DNA of 64,000 nt from Calothrix parasitica NIES-267 (GTDB lineage: Bacteria > Cyanobacteriota > Cyanobacteriia > Cyanobacteriales > Nostocaceae), in assembly GCF_002368095.1 (NCBI RefSeq), contig NZ_AP018227.1, positions 6,154,123-6,218,122 of the forward strand, in the 5' to 3' direction. Below, piece after piece: positions 52,434 through 62,480 of this stretch. How positions within the stretch are numbered: position 1 is the stretch's first letter; every line of letters begins with the position of its first letter. The position numbers and the translations under genes are program-made. Below the pieces are notes generated by a model. That model searched no databases. It had not been told where the DNA came from and saw only the letters and a list, made by a program, of their open reading frames with translations.

Positions 52434-54107
52434 ATGACCAGTGTACTTCCCGCTTTCACAGCTAGCCAGATGATTGGGCAAAGGACTATTAGACCGTTTG
52501 CTGTTGCTTCTTTATACGGCATGGCATTTAAGAATGATACATTGATTGCTGTTGACCCAAGGCTTGGTCATCTGCTGCAAATTGACCCCACCAATGACAA
52601 TACAAAAATTCTGAATTCCCATCAAACGCAGGAATTTATGGATATTACGGGTCTGGCACTGTGGGAAGATACTTTATGGTTAACGCGAGATAATTGCGTT
52701 TATTCGTGTAAGTTAGATTCTTTAGGTTTGGAGCATTTTGCTACTTTACCTTATCCTGCTAACGGTGTTGCAGTCTGGGGTTCTACCGTTTATGTGAGTT
52801 GCGAAAGGCTGGGTAAAATTATTGTTTTTAATCGCGATACGGGTAAAGAAATTGCCCGGTTTTATGCTCCTGGTGTGGGAGTTGAAAACTTAGCTGTTAC
52901 GGAAGAAACTCTTTTAGCATGCGATACCGTTGAACAATCAGTTTACTTTCTCGACCGAGCTACTGGTGAAATTCAATTTAGCGTCCTCACACCTTTTGAA
53001 TCTCCCACCGGAATAGCGTTACATACCGATTCAAACAACAAGCAAAGCCTTTACCTATCTTACTCATCCGAAGAACCCTACATCCGAGATAACCCAAACG
53101 CAGAACCAAATCACGAATTAACTTATCGCGATCGCGCTTTTATTCATCCCCTTAATTACCATTTCAACCGGGAAAAACGCACAGCTGTTTCTAACGGTTA
53201 TTTGCTCGAAATGTCTTATGTGGAGCAAATAGACCCTTTAGAAGAGGTATATTTACATAATTTAGAATGGCGTATCGCTCTGCCTTCAGACACCGAACGT
53301 CAAAAGCTAAAACATGTTGAACCAGTTGGTTTACCTTTTACTGAAGAAATCATCGACGGACAAAGAGTAGCTCTATTTAAATTTGATACCTTAGCTCCCG
53401 GAGAACGTCACCTTTTAGGTTGGAAAGCGATTTTAGAAGTACGTTGCATCAAATATCGTATTACCCCACGAGACGTAGAGAACGCTTCTTCACTAACAAC
53501 AGAATTTATAAATCGCTACTTAATTGATGATGACAACTTAGCAATGGATAGCAACATTGTTCGCGAAGCAGCCATTGAAGCAGTAGGTAACGAAACAAAT
53601 TTATTGCGAAAAATGTATAGCATTCGCAATTACGTTTACGACAAATTGTCCTACGGAATCAAACCTCATATAGATACACCAGATATTGTCCTAGAACGTG
53701 GCATTGGTTCTTGTGGAGAATACGTAGGGGTTTTACTAGCACTGTGTCGATTAAACGGTATAGCTTGCCGTACAGTCGGTCGCTACAAATGTCCTCCCTA
53801 CGCAGAAAAGCAGGGCGTTCCCCTTCAACCAGACTACAATCACGTTTGGCTAGAATTTTACATTCCCGGCTTAGGTTGGTTACCAATGGAATCGAACCCC
53901 GATGATGTGGGAAGAGACGGTCCCCATCCTACACGTTATTTTATGGGTCTAAGCTGGTTTCACATTGAAATTGGTAAAGGAATCTCCTTTGAAACAATCA
54001 GTTCAGAAGGAAAACGTATTGAAAAAGAAGAAGTCTCCATCGGTGAATTAGCAATAAACCATATTCGGTTTACCATTCTTGAAGAGTTGTCAGCTTTTGA
54101 AAAGTAG
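52434..54107 (+). CDS. transglutaminase-like cysteine protease-fold protein with N-terminal beta-propeller-like region
   Basis: 557 residues. Residues ~15-200 are WD/NHL-like blades (GMAFKNDTLIAVDPRLGHLLQID, GLALWEDTLWLTRDN, GVAVWGSTVYVSCERLGKIIVFNRDTG). Residues ~390-520 form the transglutaminase core: IRNYVYDKLSYGI, the Cys in GIGSCGEYVGVLLALCRLNGI, the His in YNHVWLEFYIPGLGW and the acid in MESNPDD, an intact triad. In prokaryotes such domains are mostly proteases or peptidases. No signal peptide is visible. The C-terminus (HFRFT-like ISFETISSEGKRIEKEE) is helical/acidic. ATG 52434. Confidence 0.86.
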   Translation: MTSVLPAFTASQMIGQRTIRPFAVASLYGMAFKNDTLIAVDPRLGHLLQIDPTNDNTKILNSHQTQEFMDITGLALWEDTLWLTRDNCVYSCKLDSLGLEHFATLPYPANGVAVWGSTVYVSCERLGKIIVFNRDTGKEIARFYAPGVGVENLAVTEETLLACDTVEQSVYFLDRATGEIQFSVLTPFESPTGIALHTDSNNKQSLYLSYSSEEPYIRDNPNAEPNHELTYRDRAFIHPLNYHFNREKRTAVSNGYLLEMSYVEQIDPLEEVYLHNLEWRIALPSDTERQKLKHVEPVGLPFTEEIIDGQRVALFKFDTLAPGERHLLGWKAILEVRCIKYRITPRDVENASSLTTEFINRYLIDDDNLAMDSNIVREAAIEAVGNETNLLRKMYSIRNYVYDKLSYGIKPHIDTPDIVLERGIGSCGEYVGVLLALCRLNGIACRTVGRYKCPPYAEKQGVPLQPDYNHVWLEFYIPGLGWLPMESNPDDVGRDGPHPTRYFMGLSWFHIEIGKGISFETISSEGKRIEKEEVSIGELAINHIRFTILEELSAFEK

Positions 54108-54655
54108 GGAGTAATCAGTAGGGAGTTGGGAGTAGTTAAGAATGAATAGCGAACAGTTAACAATTTATTTTTCTTTCCCCCTCTTCCCCCTCTTCCCCAT
54201 TATCATTCATAACTCCTAACTCTTAACTCCTAACTCCTGTCTCCACTCATAAACAATTTAAAATTCATCTAACAAACTTCATTATTTCTTCACTAAAACA
54301 ATTAATTTTTCCTGTAGATAGAAAAAGAGATACAGTTTTTTTTGTATTTGTATAAAAATATTATTTTAAATCAGAAATTTTCAGTATTATTGCTCACGAT
54401 TATTTAGCAATTTAAGGGAAATAATGCGAAGAGGGAATATTTTTTTCTAAATATTTAATCAGAGTTTTTGGGTGCAGTCTTCTCAGTAAAGATTAATGCT
54501 GAGTGCTTAATGTGATGTCAAAGAAAAACATTCTTGGTAGTTATATTTAAGATATAAGATTACCTTGAATATTCTCAAATAATCAGCAAAAATTATCTTT
54601 AAGTATCAAACCCTTTGCTGAAATTGCTGAATTTATAGGAAACGGTAATAACAAA
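54108..54655. repeat. spacer with CTAACTCC and TTCCCCCTC repeats
   Basis: The first ~140 bp hold TTGGGAGTA, CCCCCTCTTCC and CTCCTAACTCC tandem units; the rest is AT-rich leader of the next gene. No ORF or RNA identified. Confidence 0.5.
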
Positions 54656-55939
54656 GTGACTTTTTCTGTCAATCCCAACCTCTACAAGTATGATTCTCCA
54701 GAACAACAGATATATCAACATCTGTTTAATTTGGTGCAATTGGAGCCTGCTAATGAAATAATTGAACGCTTTCGGATTTTGTTTATTGAAGGTACTAATT
54801 ATCCCCAAGCAGAAATTCTATCTGCATTAGATGAAATTACAGCATCCAAAAAAGCTGAAAGAGAATTTCATTTATTTCTTAATCGCTGCTGTCATATTTT
54901 AATAAATCGTTGGTATATGCAGCCTCAAAATCATCATGCAATATATCAACTAATTGCGACTCTTAATAATTCTCCCCGGAGTAAAAGAATAATTACTTCA
55001 AGAAATAAATCTATCAGATGCTTACACGAGTTAGTTAAAAAATTTCTTAAAAGCGAACAATATTGTATTTTACAGCGACTTGCTCAAGCTCTAAACAAAA
55101 ACCCAGATTCTGTATCCGATAAGAAAAATCAGTCATTAATAACTTTAATTCGACGCTATCCTTATTTGCACGAACATTGTTTAATTAACGAAGATGCGAC
55201 TATCGAGCATCAGTGGATAGTAAAGCAGATTCAAGCACAAGCACAAAGAAAATTTGAGATAGATTTATCTCAATACGTTACTTATCAAGTAAGACTTGCT
55301 CAGATAGGTAAACATAATTCGGTGTCAAAAAAAAGTAGAATTATACAACCCGTAAACAATCCTACTTTATTAAGCGATACTCAAGTCAATCATGCGCTAA
55401 AAAGCTTTACCGGAAAAGTCGAAGGTCAAAGCACCTACAAAGATTTAGCCTACAACTTTTTACATTACAGCAGTCAAGCAACTTCATTGCGTGCTTATAA
55501 AGACGATTTATACGAATACCTGATATCTGGAATTGACTGGGAATATGGGAAACGTCAATTTCATCAGAAATTATATACCCAATTGCAAAATACTTTACCC
55601 CAAGCAAATTCTCAGAAAATCAACGACTTTTTGATAGTGAGAACTTGTACTCAGCTACTTAATTTTTTAGTAGTCGAAAGTTCTTCATCACCGCAGCATT
55701 TTACCTTTATTGATTTGATTAGCAATCAAGGTTCAGTGCGTATAATAGGGCTTTTATTAAAAATAATATTAATTTGTCGTAAATCTAAACCTTATTTAGC
55801 TAAACGTTTTGCTATTTTATTTAATCATTATGAAACTGCAAATACTGGCAGTCTTGATTGGTTCGTAGAATCATTAGAAGAATTGAATATTGCCCTAAGC
55901 ATTCATTTTGGTAACATTGATTTATCCTATTTTAAATAG
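54656..55939 (+). CDS. conserved cyanobacterial protein of unknown function
   Basis: 427 residues from a GTG start (54656; MTFSVNPNLYKYDSPEQQIYQHLFNLVQLEP). Helical throughout and soluble. The central part holds EREFHLFLNRCCHILINRWYMQPQNHHAIYQLI, and the end YETANTGSLDWFVESLEELNIALSIHFGNIDLSYF. Recurrent length and composition suggest a real, conserved cyanobacterial family, but I cannot assign a domain. The start has GGAAACGG about 10 bp upstream. It stands alone, with a strong bidirectional terminator downstream. Confidence 0.65.
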   Translation: MTFSVNPNLYKYDSPEQQIYQHLFNLVQLEPANEIIERFRILFIEGTNYPQAEILSALDEITASKKAEREFHLFLNRCCHILINRWYMQPQNHHAIYQLIATLNNSPRSKRIITSRNKSIRCLHELVKKFLKSEQYCILQRLAQALNKNPDSVSDKKNQSLITLIRRYPYLHEHCLINEDATIEHQWIVKQIQAQAQRKFEIDLSQYVTYQVRLAQIGKHNSVSKKSRIIQPVNNPTLLSDTQVNHALKSFTGKVEGQSTYKDLAYNFLHYSSQATSLRAYKDDLYEYLISGIDWEYGKRQFHQKLYTQLQNTLPQANSQKINDFLIVRTCTQLLNFLVVESSSSPQHFTFIDLISNQGSVRIIGLLLKIILICRKSKPYLAKRFAILFNHYETANTGSLDWFVESLEELNIALSIHFGNIDLSYFK

Positions 55940-56145
55940 AATTTTTAAATCGGGAATTGGGCATAAAGCATTGGAAATTGAAAATTTAAAGTTTAGTGAA
56001 CTATATATATTAATTCGCCATACAATTAGTTTATAGAATTTATTTGTTAGTTTCAGGTCGATTACAATTGGATATAAATGACTAAATAAAGGAAGAATAA
56101 GCTTTTAAATATAGTCACTTTCTCCGATATTAATCAACAAAAAAT

Positions 56146-56182
56146 AAAGAAACCCGGTTTTTTGAAAAAACCGGGTTTCTTT
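56146..56182. terminator. bidirectional terminator hairpin
   Basis: AAAGAAACCCGGTTTTTT (56146-56163) and its exact complement (56165-56182) with T runs on both strands. It sits between the convergent conserved gene and the IS4 element. A related hairpin with AAACCCGGTTTT arms stands at 62481-62508. Confidence 0.8.
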
Positions 56183-56210
56183 ATTCTACTAGCTACTAGC
56201 TACTTACTAC

Positions 56211-57481
56211 CTGAAGGGGCGACGATACCAGCTAAAATGTAGATTCTATAAGCTTCATAGCGTTAATACCTTTTTTATAATAATTACGTTTACTGGGATT
56301 TAATCTCATTAATGTGACTACTAAATCTATGCAATCATCCTTAAGATTGACCCAATTGAAACCATATAAACCAACATAAAAACTACTATGTCTTCGCTCT
56401 AAACGGTTATATTCTTTAACCCGAGACACATAACTTTGTACTCCCTTACGTTTAATTTGTTGACCTTGAATTGTTGCTCCAGTGTAGGCAATTGCTATCA
56501 ATAAAACTAGAGAGATAAAACGTTCACCTCTTACATTAGTATCTTCCAAATTATAACCACCCTTCTTAAAATCTCTGAACATTTCTTCGATATCAAATCT
56601 TCTTTTATAAGCTGAAATCGCGGATTCTAAGCTATCGAAATTAGTCAAAATAAACCATGCTTCTTTAGGTACGATTCCGTTTATTTTTCGTTTCCATTTA
56701 CCAGCAACATTAAAGCCCAAGAAACCACCAGTCTTTGTAACTTTAGTTCCTTTAAGAAAAAAGGAGACTCCGGGAACTAATCCCAACTCCTGTAATTCAA
56801 GCCAAACTTCTTTTTGATATTCAACAAATTCATTCTTTTTTAAACGTAAACAAAAATATATACCTAAGTCCTGGAGGTGCTTTGCTAATTTTACAGAGCA
56901 AAATTCTCTATCTCCTAAAACACACACTTTATAATTCTTAAAAAGAGGCATAACTTTTGTAATAATATCTTTTTGTTCAGTGACATTGCTGCTTCCTAAC
57001 TTGGGCAATAAGGTGAAATATACTGGAAAAGCTCTTTTATCCCAGATGATGCTGACCATGAACAAATTTATTCGGCACCAATTTGTTCTATCAATAGCTA
57101 TGTAAACTATTTTTTCTGACGTAAAATAGGTTCTTAACAACTCTTCGATAATTGGAAACCAAATTTTTTCAATTTTTAGGTTTGGTAGTGATAAAAACCT
57201 TTGTAACCTTTTCCTTCTACTTTCAAATTTAATAGGCAAAGGTAGGGCATTCGCTAACTTTTCTAAGTTTACTTTTTTAATTGACTGTAACAGATGAAGC
57301 AGAATTTTTAGAAAAATATATTCTGCTAGATTCAATTGACTTTTTAAGTGTTTTTGGTAAGATATTGGTAACATTATCAATAGGTAGGTCTTGTTGCAAA
57401 TTAGAGACCTATCCTTTTTTACCATGAAATGTTATCTGCTTTACATACCAAGCATTTCGGGCTGTATCGTCTCCCCTTCAG
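56211..57481 (-). mobile_element. IS4-family insertion sequence, complete, with 9-bp target duplication
   Basis: Length 1271 bp. The terminal inverted repeats are CTGAAGGGGCGACGATAC at 56211-56228 and its partner with one mismatch (AGACGATAC) ending at 57481. The flanks carry ACTTACTAC on both sides (56202-56210 and 57482-57490), a 9-bp target duplication. The target is itself an ACTTACT tandem repeat, so the duplication length is slightly ambiguous. One transposase ORF fills it. Confidence 0.9.
56232..57374 (-). CDS. IS4-family transposase
   Basis: RNase H-fold DDE transposase. In the 397-residue frame the catalytic residues are Asp112 (YIAIDRTNW), Asp172 (VLGDREFCS) and Glu280 in the Y-2-R-3-E-6-K signature (Y273, R276, E280, K287), all present. 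I start at ATG 57374 (MLPISYQKHLKSQL), giving 380 aa; the longer frame from 57425 (MVKKDRSLIC) uses the left-over leader. The C-terminus LNPSKRNYYKKGINAMKL ends close to the left inverted repeat. It appears intact. Confidence 0.93.
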   Translation of the reverse strand: MLPISYQKHLKSQLNLAEYIFLKILLHLLQSIKKVNLEKLANALPLPIKFESRRKRLQRFLSLPNLKIEKIWFPIIEELLRTYFTSEKIVYIAIDRTNWCRINLFMVSIIWDKRAFPVYFTLLPKLGSSNVTEQKDIITKVMPLFKNYKVCVLGDREFCSVKLAKHLQDLGIYFCLRLKKNEFVEYQKEVWLELQELGLVPGVSFFLKGTKVTKTGGFLGFNVAGKWKRKINGIVPKEAWFILTNFDSLESAISAYKRRFDIEEMFRDFKKGGYNLEDTNVRGERFISLVLLIAIAYTGATIQGQQIKRKGVQSYVSRVKEYNRLERRHSSFYVGLYGFNWVNLKDDCIDLVVTLMRLNPSKRNYYKKGINAMKLIESTF

Positions 57482-57493
57482 ACTTACTACTTA

Positions 57494-58327
57494 CTACTTA
57501 CTACTTGCTACTTCCCCGTGTTGAGAATGTTCGCAAATAGAATTAAACGGACAAAAGCGACAGTGATAACCGGGATTGGGAGGAAATACTTTACTAAATA
57601 TTCTGTTATTTTGACGGTATTTCTGTAAATCCTGTTGATGCTTCTCAGCGATATAGCCTAAATGAAATTCAATTAATTTTAATTCACTACTACTAACAGT
57701 GATTACATGAGATTTTTTACCCATTTCTAAATTATAAAATGAGGCTGTAGCCTGATATTTAGGGTAAAGATAACGCGCTGCAAGTAAATAAACTAATGCT
57801 TGTCGGCGGTCAAAAGGAGATTTACCAGTTTTAAAATCTATAATATGTAAAGTACTATCGGATTCGTTTAAAACGCAGTCCATTGCTGCATATAGACGAA
57901 AATGATATTGTTGACGCTCTATAAAAATTGGTTTGGGAAAACCTTCATCCCCACGGGTCAATAACATGATACGCTTATTTAAAAGTAAAGGCGCATCTTG
58001 ATATTTTTTCAGAATTTGTCGGACTCGCTGCTGAATTTCATCGGCCAAGTTTCCTAACTTCAAAAGCCCTGCAACTTTTTCTACACCATCAACAGAATTG
58101 AGAAGATTTCTATTGTGGTGAAACTCATAAACACCCTTTTGAGCTAACAATCCGATACGCTGTGATGGTGTAACTTTAGCCTTTAATAAAGCTTTGACCT
58201 TTGGTTCATCTTGTCGCGCTTTAATAAATCCCCGTTTCATTTGACAGTGCCAACGTTGTTGTCCCGAAGCCGGGGCAATTAATGACCAAAGGTTATAGCT
58301 GGCGAAAAGTGTTACAGGGCTTGACAT
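57494..58327 (-). CDS. PD-(D/E)XK nuclease-family protein with Cas4-like Cys cluster
   Basis: 277 residues. The active-site core is IIDFKTGKSPFDRRQALVYLLAARYLYP (Asp...Lys motif of RecB/Cas4-type nucleases) with an upstream acidic residue in AAMDCVL. The C-terminus has a Cys group, HCRFCPFNSICEH, which with an earlier residue can hold a 4Fe-4S cluster as in Cas4/AddB-like proteins. The last residues (GEVASSK) are encoded by a CTACTTA tandem repeat that also supplies the stop and is the IS4 target. No cas genes are near, so it is more likely a RecB-family repair nuclease. Confidence 0.85.
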   Translation of the reverse strand: MSSPVTLFASYNLWSLIAPASGQQRWHCQMKRGFIKARQDEPKVKALLKAKVTPSQRIGLLAQKGVYEFHHNRNLLNSVDGVEKVAGLLKLGNLADEIQQRVRQILKKYQDAPLLLNKRIMLLTRGDEGFPKPIFIERQQYHFRLYAAMDCVLNESDSTLHIIDFKTGKSPFDRRQALVYLLAARYLYPKYQATASFYNLEMGKKSHVITVSSSELKLIEFHLGYIAEKHQQDLQKYRQNNRIFSKVFPPNPGYHCRFCPFNSICEHSQHGEVASSK

Positions 58328-58832
58328 TGCGATTGCAGCAGTGATAAATATGCAAGGGTAAAGTATTAACTACAGGTAAAAAATGGACGTTTTCGTGTGG
58401 CTTTTAGATAAAATGCCTACTTATTGTCCAAATTTGAGCCATATTAAACTCTCTTACACCCTGCTTAGTTCAAGTAAAATTTATAGGTACAGCAAAAGGT
58501 AAAGCACTTGGAATTTATATTTTAACTCCTTAAATCATGAGTATGAATTTGCGCCATAATTTTTTGTTTGTTAAAACACCAAATCTTTAATTTAATTGTC
58601 TTTGACCTATAATTGCCTAGTTTTTCGTAACTCTAAATAAAAAGCTATAAAAATTTAGATTATTAATTAAAGATTTATAACTAGCTAGGTCTTGGTTTGA
58701 GAAGGTGTTGTGGAGTTTTATTTAATTCTGAATTATGCTGTGCTATGAGCACAAGAAAATGAAAGCATCTTTTATTGGATAAATTAGAGAAAGAATATCT
58801 CCTGCATCCAGAATTGCTTTTCAGTATTTTTT
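58328..58832. other. AT-rich spacer between divergent genes
   Basis: 505 bp with no ORF, repeat array or RNA that I can define. It holds both flanking promoters. Confidence 0.4.
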
Positions 58833-59111
58833 ATGAAAACAACTGTAAATCTAGTTTTATCAATAATTATAGCTTTATGGATAATCGCGATCGCGATTAT
58901 CTCCGTGCAAAATGCCACCCCTGTATCGTTAAGATTTCTTACATTTGAATCAATTCAGATTCCAGTTGGGTTATTGCTGACCTTTTTTGTTGCAATAGGG
59001 ATAATTGCTACGAGCTTTATTCAACCTTTGCTCCTTAAATCTAATAAAAAACGAAGCACTTCTCGACGATATGAAGATGATAACGAATTCTTTGTTGATG
59101 AAGAGTTTTAA
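58833..59111 (+). CDS. LapA (DUF1049)-domain membrane protein
   Basis: 92 residues: two membrane helices (~8-27, ~42-63) around a short loop with the family sequence ISVQNATPVSLRFLTFES, then a charged tail. LapA-family proteins act in lipopolysaccharide assembly in proteobacteria, but the cyanobacterial role is not established. A HIP1 site (GCGATCGC) lies in codons for the first helix. ATG 58833. Repeats (GGAGTTA, CCCCATCTCC) follow the stop. Confidence 0.82.
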   Translation: MKTTVNLVLSIIIALWIIAIAIISVQNATPVSLRFLTFESIQIPVGLLLTFFVAIGIIATSFIQPLLLKSNKKRSTSRRYEDDNEFFVDEEF

Positions 59112-59215
59112 AAAAAGTGAGGAGTTTATCAATTTTGGATTTTAGATTGGAGTGAGGAGTTAAGAGTTAAGATTTATAACTCCCTATCTCCCCATCTCCC
59201 CTTCTCCCCATCTCC

Positions 59216-62152
59216 TTATTTCGCTTCCATCCAATTGTCACCAGCTTTTGCTTCGACTAATAAAGGAACGCTTAACTCTAAAGCATTTTCCATCGCTGAC
59301 TTAATCTTGATTTGCAATTCTTCCAATTCTTGAGGAGGAACTTCAAAAATTAATTCATCGTGAACCTGTAATAATAATCTTGCTTGATAATCTTGCAAAA
59401 GTTCGTGGATTTTTATCGAAGCAATTTTGATAATATCAGCGCTAGAACCTTGAATCGGAGCGTTAGCAGCAGCACGTAATAATCCCGCATCGTAAGCACC
59501 TATATTCTTTAATTGGCTCAATTCAATTTCTTCTGGTGCAACATTTTTGAGGTTTTGTAAATTTCTACTGGTAAAATCAACGTAGCGTCTGCGTCCCAAA
59601 ATTGTTTCTACATAACCTTGAGAAATCGCTTGCTTTTTCACACTTTCCAAAAATTCAAAAACTTTGGGATAACGAGTATAAAACCTTTTAATAAATTTAT
59701 TAGCAAGATTTTTATCTATACCGGTTGAGCGGGAAAATCTCAACGAACCCATTCCGTAAATTACACCGAAGTTAATAGTTTTTGCAACTCGTCTTTCATC
59801 TGCGTTAATATCATCTTTTTCATATACCAATCTTGCAGTAACGGTATGAATATCTTCATTATTGTTGTAAGCTTCTACCAAAACTGGTTCTTGACTCAAG
59901 TGAGCCAAAATTCGCAATTCAATTTGAGAATAATCCGCAGCTACTATTAACCAATCTTGTTCTGGGATAAAAGCTTTACGAATTTGACGGCTAAAAGCTG
60001 TACGAATCGGAATATTTTGTAAGTTTGGATTGGAAGAAGATAGTCTTCCAGTTGATGTTGCTGTTTGATTAAAATCTGTATGTACCCGTTTAGTATCTTC
60101 CCGAACTAACGCTGGAAGTGCATCAACATAGGTAGATTTTAATTTAGATAAAGTCCGATATTCAATAATGCCATCAATAATTCCCGTTTCATCTACATCT
60201 CGTAGCTTTTCCAAAGTTGCTGCATCTGTAGAATATCCGGTTTTGATTTTACGAGAATATTTAGTACTTAAACCCAAATTATCGAATAAAATTTGACTTA
60301 ATTGCTTAGGAGAACCTAAATTAAATTTGTCTCCAGCTATTTCATGAACCTCTATTTCTAACTTATTTAAATCAGTTTCTAACTGCTGCGAAAGTTCTTT
60401 CAGATAATCTGTATTAATGCGGATTCCTTGAAATTCCATATCCGCTAAAACTTTTTCCAAAGGTTGCTCAACTTCTGAAAAAAGCTTTGATAAATCCGGA
60501 AATTTATTCAATTCTTCCCGCAGTTTTGCGACTAACCCAAATGTGGTATAAGCATCCATACCGCAGTAATCTGCTACTTCAGAAATGCTGACATCGGCGA
60601 TAGTTTGACCCTTTGGAACCAACTCAACATAACTTTTAGCCATCAAATTCAAATACTTTTGAGAAAGTTCGCTCAAACCATGACTGCTATCAGGATTAAG
60701 AACGTAACTTGCTAACATCGGGTCAAATATTACCCCTGCGATATTAATTCCTTGACATCTTAAAACCGCACGGTCAAATTTAGTATTTTGAAAAGCTTTG
60801 GGATAATCTGTACTTTCTAGAATTGGACGTAAAGTATCCAAAGCAATCTTTTTGTCTAGGTTATTCCCGTTTTTATGTCCCAAAGGAATATAAGCAACTT
60901 CGTCCGCTTCAATTCCCCAGCAACAACCAATTCCCACTAAATCAGCATCTCGCGGTTCTAAATCGGTAGTTTCGGTATCCCAAGCAACAGGAGTTTCCGA
61001 ACTTGTAAACTTTTGCAGTATTTCAACTAATTCTTTTAATTTTACTTCTGTATCGATAATTAACGGTTCGATTGGTGAAGCATTTTGCTTCTGATATTCT
61101 TCTGTCTCATCAGCACTCCAAAACCATAAATCATCATCTTCAACTTCAGTAACTTCCGCTTCTGTTTCCGCTATTTCCTCAACATTCCCACCAAACTTTT
61201 CCTGGAGTTGATTAATTTTTTTAAGAAAAGAACTAAATTCTAATTTCTCTAAAATAGGTTTAAGTTCGTTATTCTCAAAACCTTTCAACTTACAAGCTTC
61301 TAAATCAACTTCTAACGGAACATCTTCAACAATTTTCGCTAAAAACTTCGATTTTTCCGCATCTTCCTTACCAGTTTCTAGCTTCTTGCGAGCAGCACCT
61401 TTAATTTCATCTAAAGACTGATAAACTTTTTCCAGAGAACCATAAGTATCAAGTAACTGTACTGCTGTTTTCTCACCAATTCCCTTCACACCGGGAATAT
61501 TGTCAGATTTATCACCGCAAAGCGCTTTAAAATCAACAACTTGAGTTGGTAAAACCCCTAACTTTTGCTTAACTTCTTCCGAATGAAATTCTGTTAACCC
61601 TTTATTTGAACGCTGTAGAGTTTCCTTGTTCAAATATAAAACGCTAATTTGCTTGTCCTTATCAACCAACTGGAATAAATCTCTGTCCCCAGTCATGATT
61701 TTAACTTGATATCCAGCCTGAGATGCTTTTTGTGCCAAAGTTCCTAAAACATCATCTGCTTCATAACCCGGAGCAGTTAAGATTGGTAAATTTAATCCCG
61801 TGAGTAATTCGTGGAGATTTTCTAAATCGGGAATAAAATCTTCTGGGGTCCCCGGACGGTCAGCTTTATAAGTATCATCAGCTTGATGACGGAAAGTTGG
61901 TAAACTCAAATCAAAAGCAACAGCTATCGCTTCAGGTTGCTGCTTTTCCATTACTTCAAGTAAAGCTTTAATAAAGCCAAAACATACGCTGGTGGGTATA
62001 CCAGATTTAGTACGAAGTCCACCATCTCGTCCTTTAGCGAAAGCGAAGTAAGAACGAAATGCAAGAGAATGTCCGTCAACTAGGACGAATGTGGGATTTT
62101 GAGGAGAACTTTTATCGGAAGTCAACTTATTAAAGCGTGTAATTGGGGACAT
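59216..62152 (-). CDS. polA: DNA polymerase I
   Basis: 978 residues with three domains. The 5'-3' exonuclease (residues ~20-300: FVLVDGHSLAFRSYFAF, YEADDVLGTLA, GDRDLFQLV, LCGDKSDNIPGVKGIGEKTA). The 3'-5' exonuclease-like (ETPVAWDTETTDLEPRDADLVGIG, FQNTKFDRAVL, ADYCGMDAYTT), which keeps Asp/Glu residues. The polymerase has motif A (VAADYSQIELRILAHLS), motif B (RRVAKTINFGVIYGMG) and motif C (LLLQVHDELIFEVP). An acidic linker near 330-350 separates the domains. Its role is Okazaki-fragment and repair synthesis. Start ATG 62152 (MSPITRFNKLTSDKS); a later Met is possible, but the leader is family-like. Confidence 0.98.
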   Translation of the reverse strand: MSPITRFNKLTSDKSSPQNPTFVLVDGHSLAFRSYFAFAKGRDGGLRTKSGIPTSVCFGFIKALLEVMEKQQPEAIAVAFDLSLPTFRHQADDTYKADRPGTPEDFIPDLENLHELLTGLNLPILTAPGYEADDVLGTLAQKASQAGYQVKIMTGDRDLFQLVDKDKQISVLYLNKETLQRSNKGLTEFHSEEVKQKLGVLPTQVVDFKALCGDKSDNIPGVKGIGEKTAVQLLDTYGSLEKVYQSLDEIKGAARKKLETGKEDAEKSKFLAKIVEDVPLEVDLEACKLKGFENNELKPILEKLEFSSFLKKINQLQEKFGGNVEEIAETEAEVTEVEDDDLWFWSADETEEYQKQNASPIEPLIIDTEVKLKELVEILQKFTSSETPVAWDTETTDLEPRDADLVGIGCCWGIEADEVAYIPLGHKNGNNLDKKIALDTLRPILESTDYPKAFQNTKFDRAVLRCQGINIAGVIFDPMLASYVLNPDSSHGLSELSQKYLNLMAKSYVELVPKGQTIADVSISEVADYCGMDAYTTFGLVAKLREELNKFPDLSKLFSEVEQPLEKVLADMEFQGIRINTDYLKELSQQLETDLNKLEIEVHEIAGDKFNLGSPKQLSQILFDNLGLSTKYSRKIKTGYSTDAATLEKLRDVDETGIIDGIIEYRTLSKLKSTYVDALPALVREDTKRVHTDFNQTATSTGRLSSSNPNLQNIPIRTAFSRQIRKAFIPEQDWLIVAADYSQIELRILAHLSQEPVLVEAYNNNEDIHTVTARLVYEKDDINADERRVAKTINFGVIYGMGSLRFSRSTGIDKNLANKFIKRFYTRYPKVFEFLESVKKQAISQGYVETILGRRRYVDFTSRNLQNLKNVAPEEIELSQLKNIGAYDAGLLRAAANAPIQGSSADIIKIASIKIHELLQDYQARLLLQVHDELIFEVPPQELEELQIKIKSAMENALELSVPLLVEAKAGDNWMEAK

Positions 62153-62366
62153 CTACTTATTTTAAACAGTTGGTTCACTTTTGGAACATTTGTTTTAGTC
62201 GATAAGCGGAATTCTCGGTTTTCGGTAGTGAAACACCTTTTTATCAAAGGGATTATTGAAAATTCGTCGAGAAAAATAAAAATCGAAAAGTAAGTTAGGA
62301 ATAGTATTTCTTCCCCCTGTCTCCTTCTTCCTCTAATAATTGTTTTCATGCTTCCTCGTTTTAATA

Positions 62367-62429
62367 GGGAATATTGGTTTAGGTTCTGTCGCTGCATTAG
62401 CTTTCTTCCGTCGTCGTAAATCGAAATAA
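62367..62429 (+). pseudogene. remnant C-terminal membrane anchor of a lost surface protein
   Basis: Reads GNIGLGSVAALAFFRRRKSK then TAA: glycine-rich hydrophobic helix followed by an Arg/Lys cluster, the shape of PEP-CTERM-type sorting tails. Stops precede it (TAA/TAG at 62361-62366), and a hairpin terminator sits 51 bp after it, as if it were the surviving 3' end of a gene. Confidence 0.4.
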
Positions 62430-62480
62430 AGCTTTACCAAATCCGTTAAAAAACTAAAAAGCCAAAAATTTGACTTAAAA

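Noticed and set aside
57494-58327. Cas4 of a CRISPR system
   Set aside because: No cas genes or direct-repeat/spacer array in the window; a RecB-like repair nuclease is more likely.
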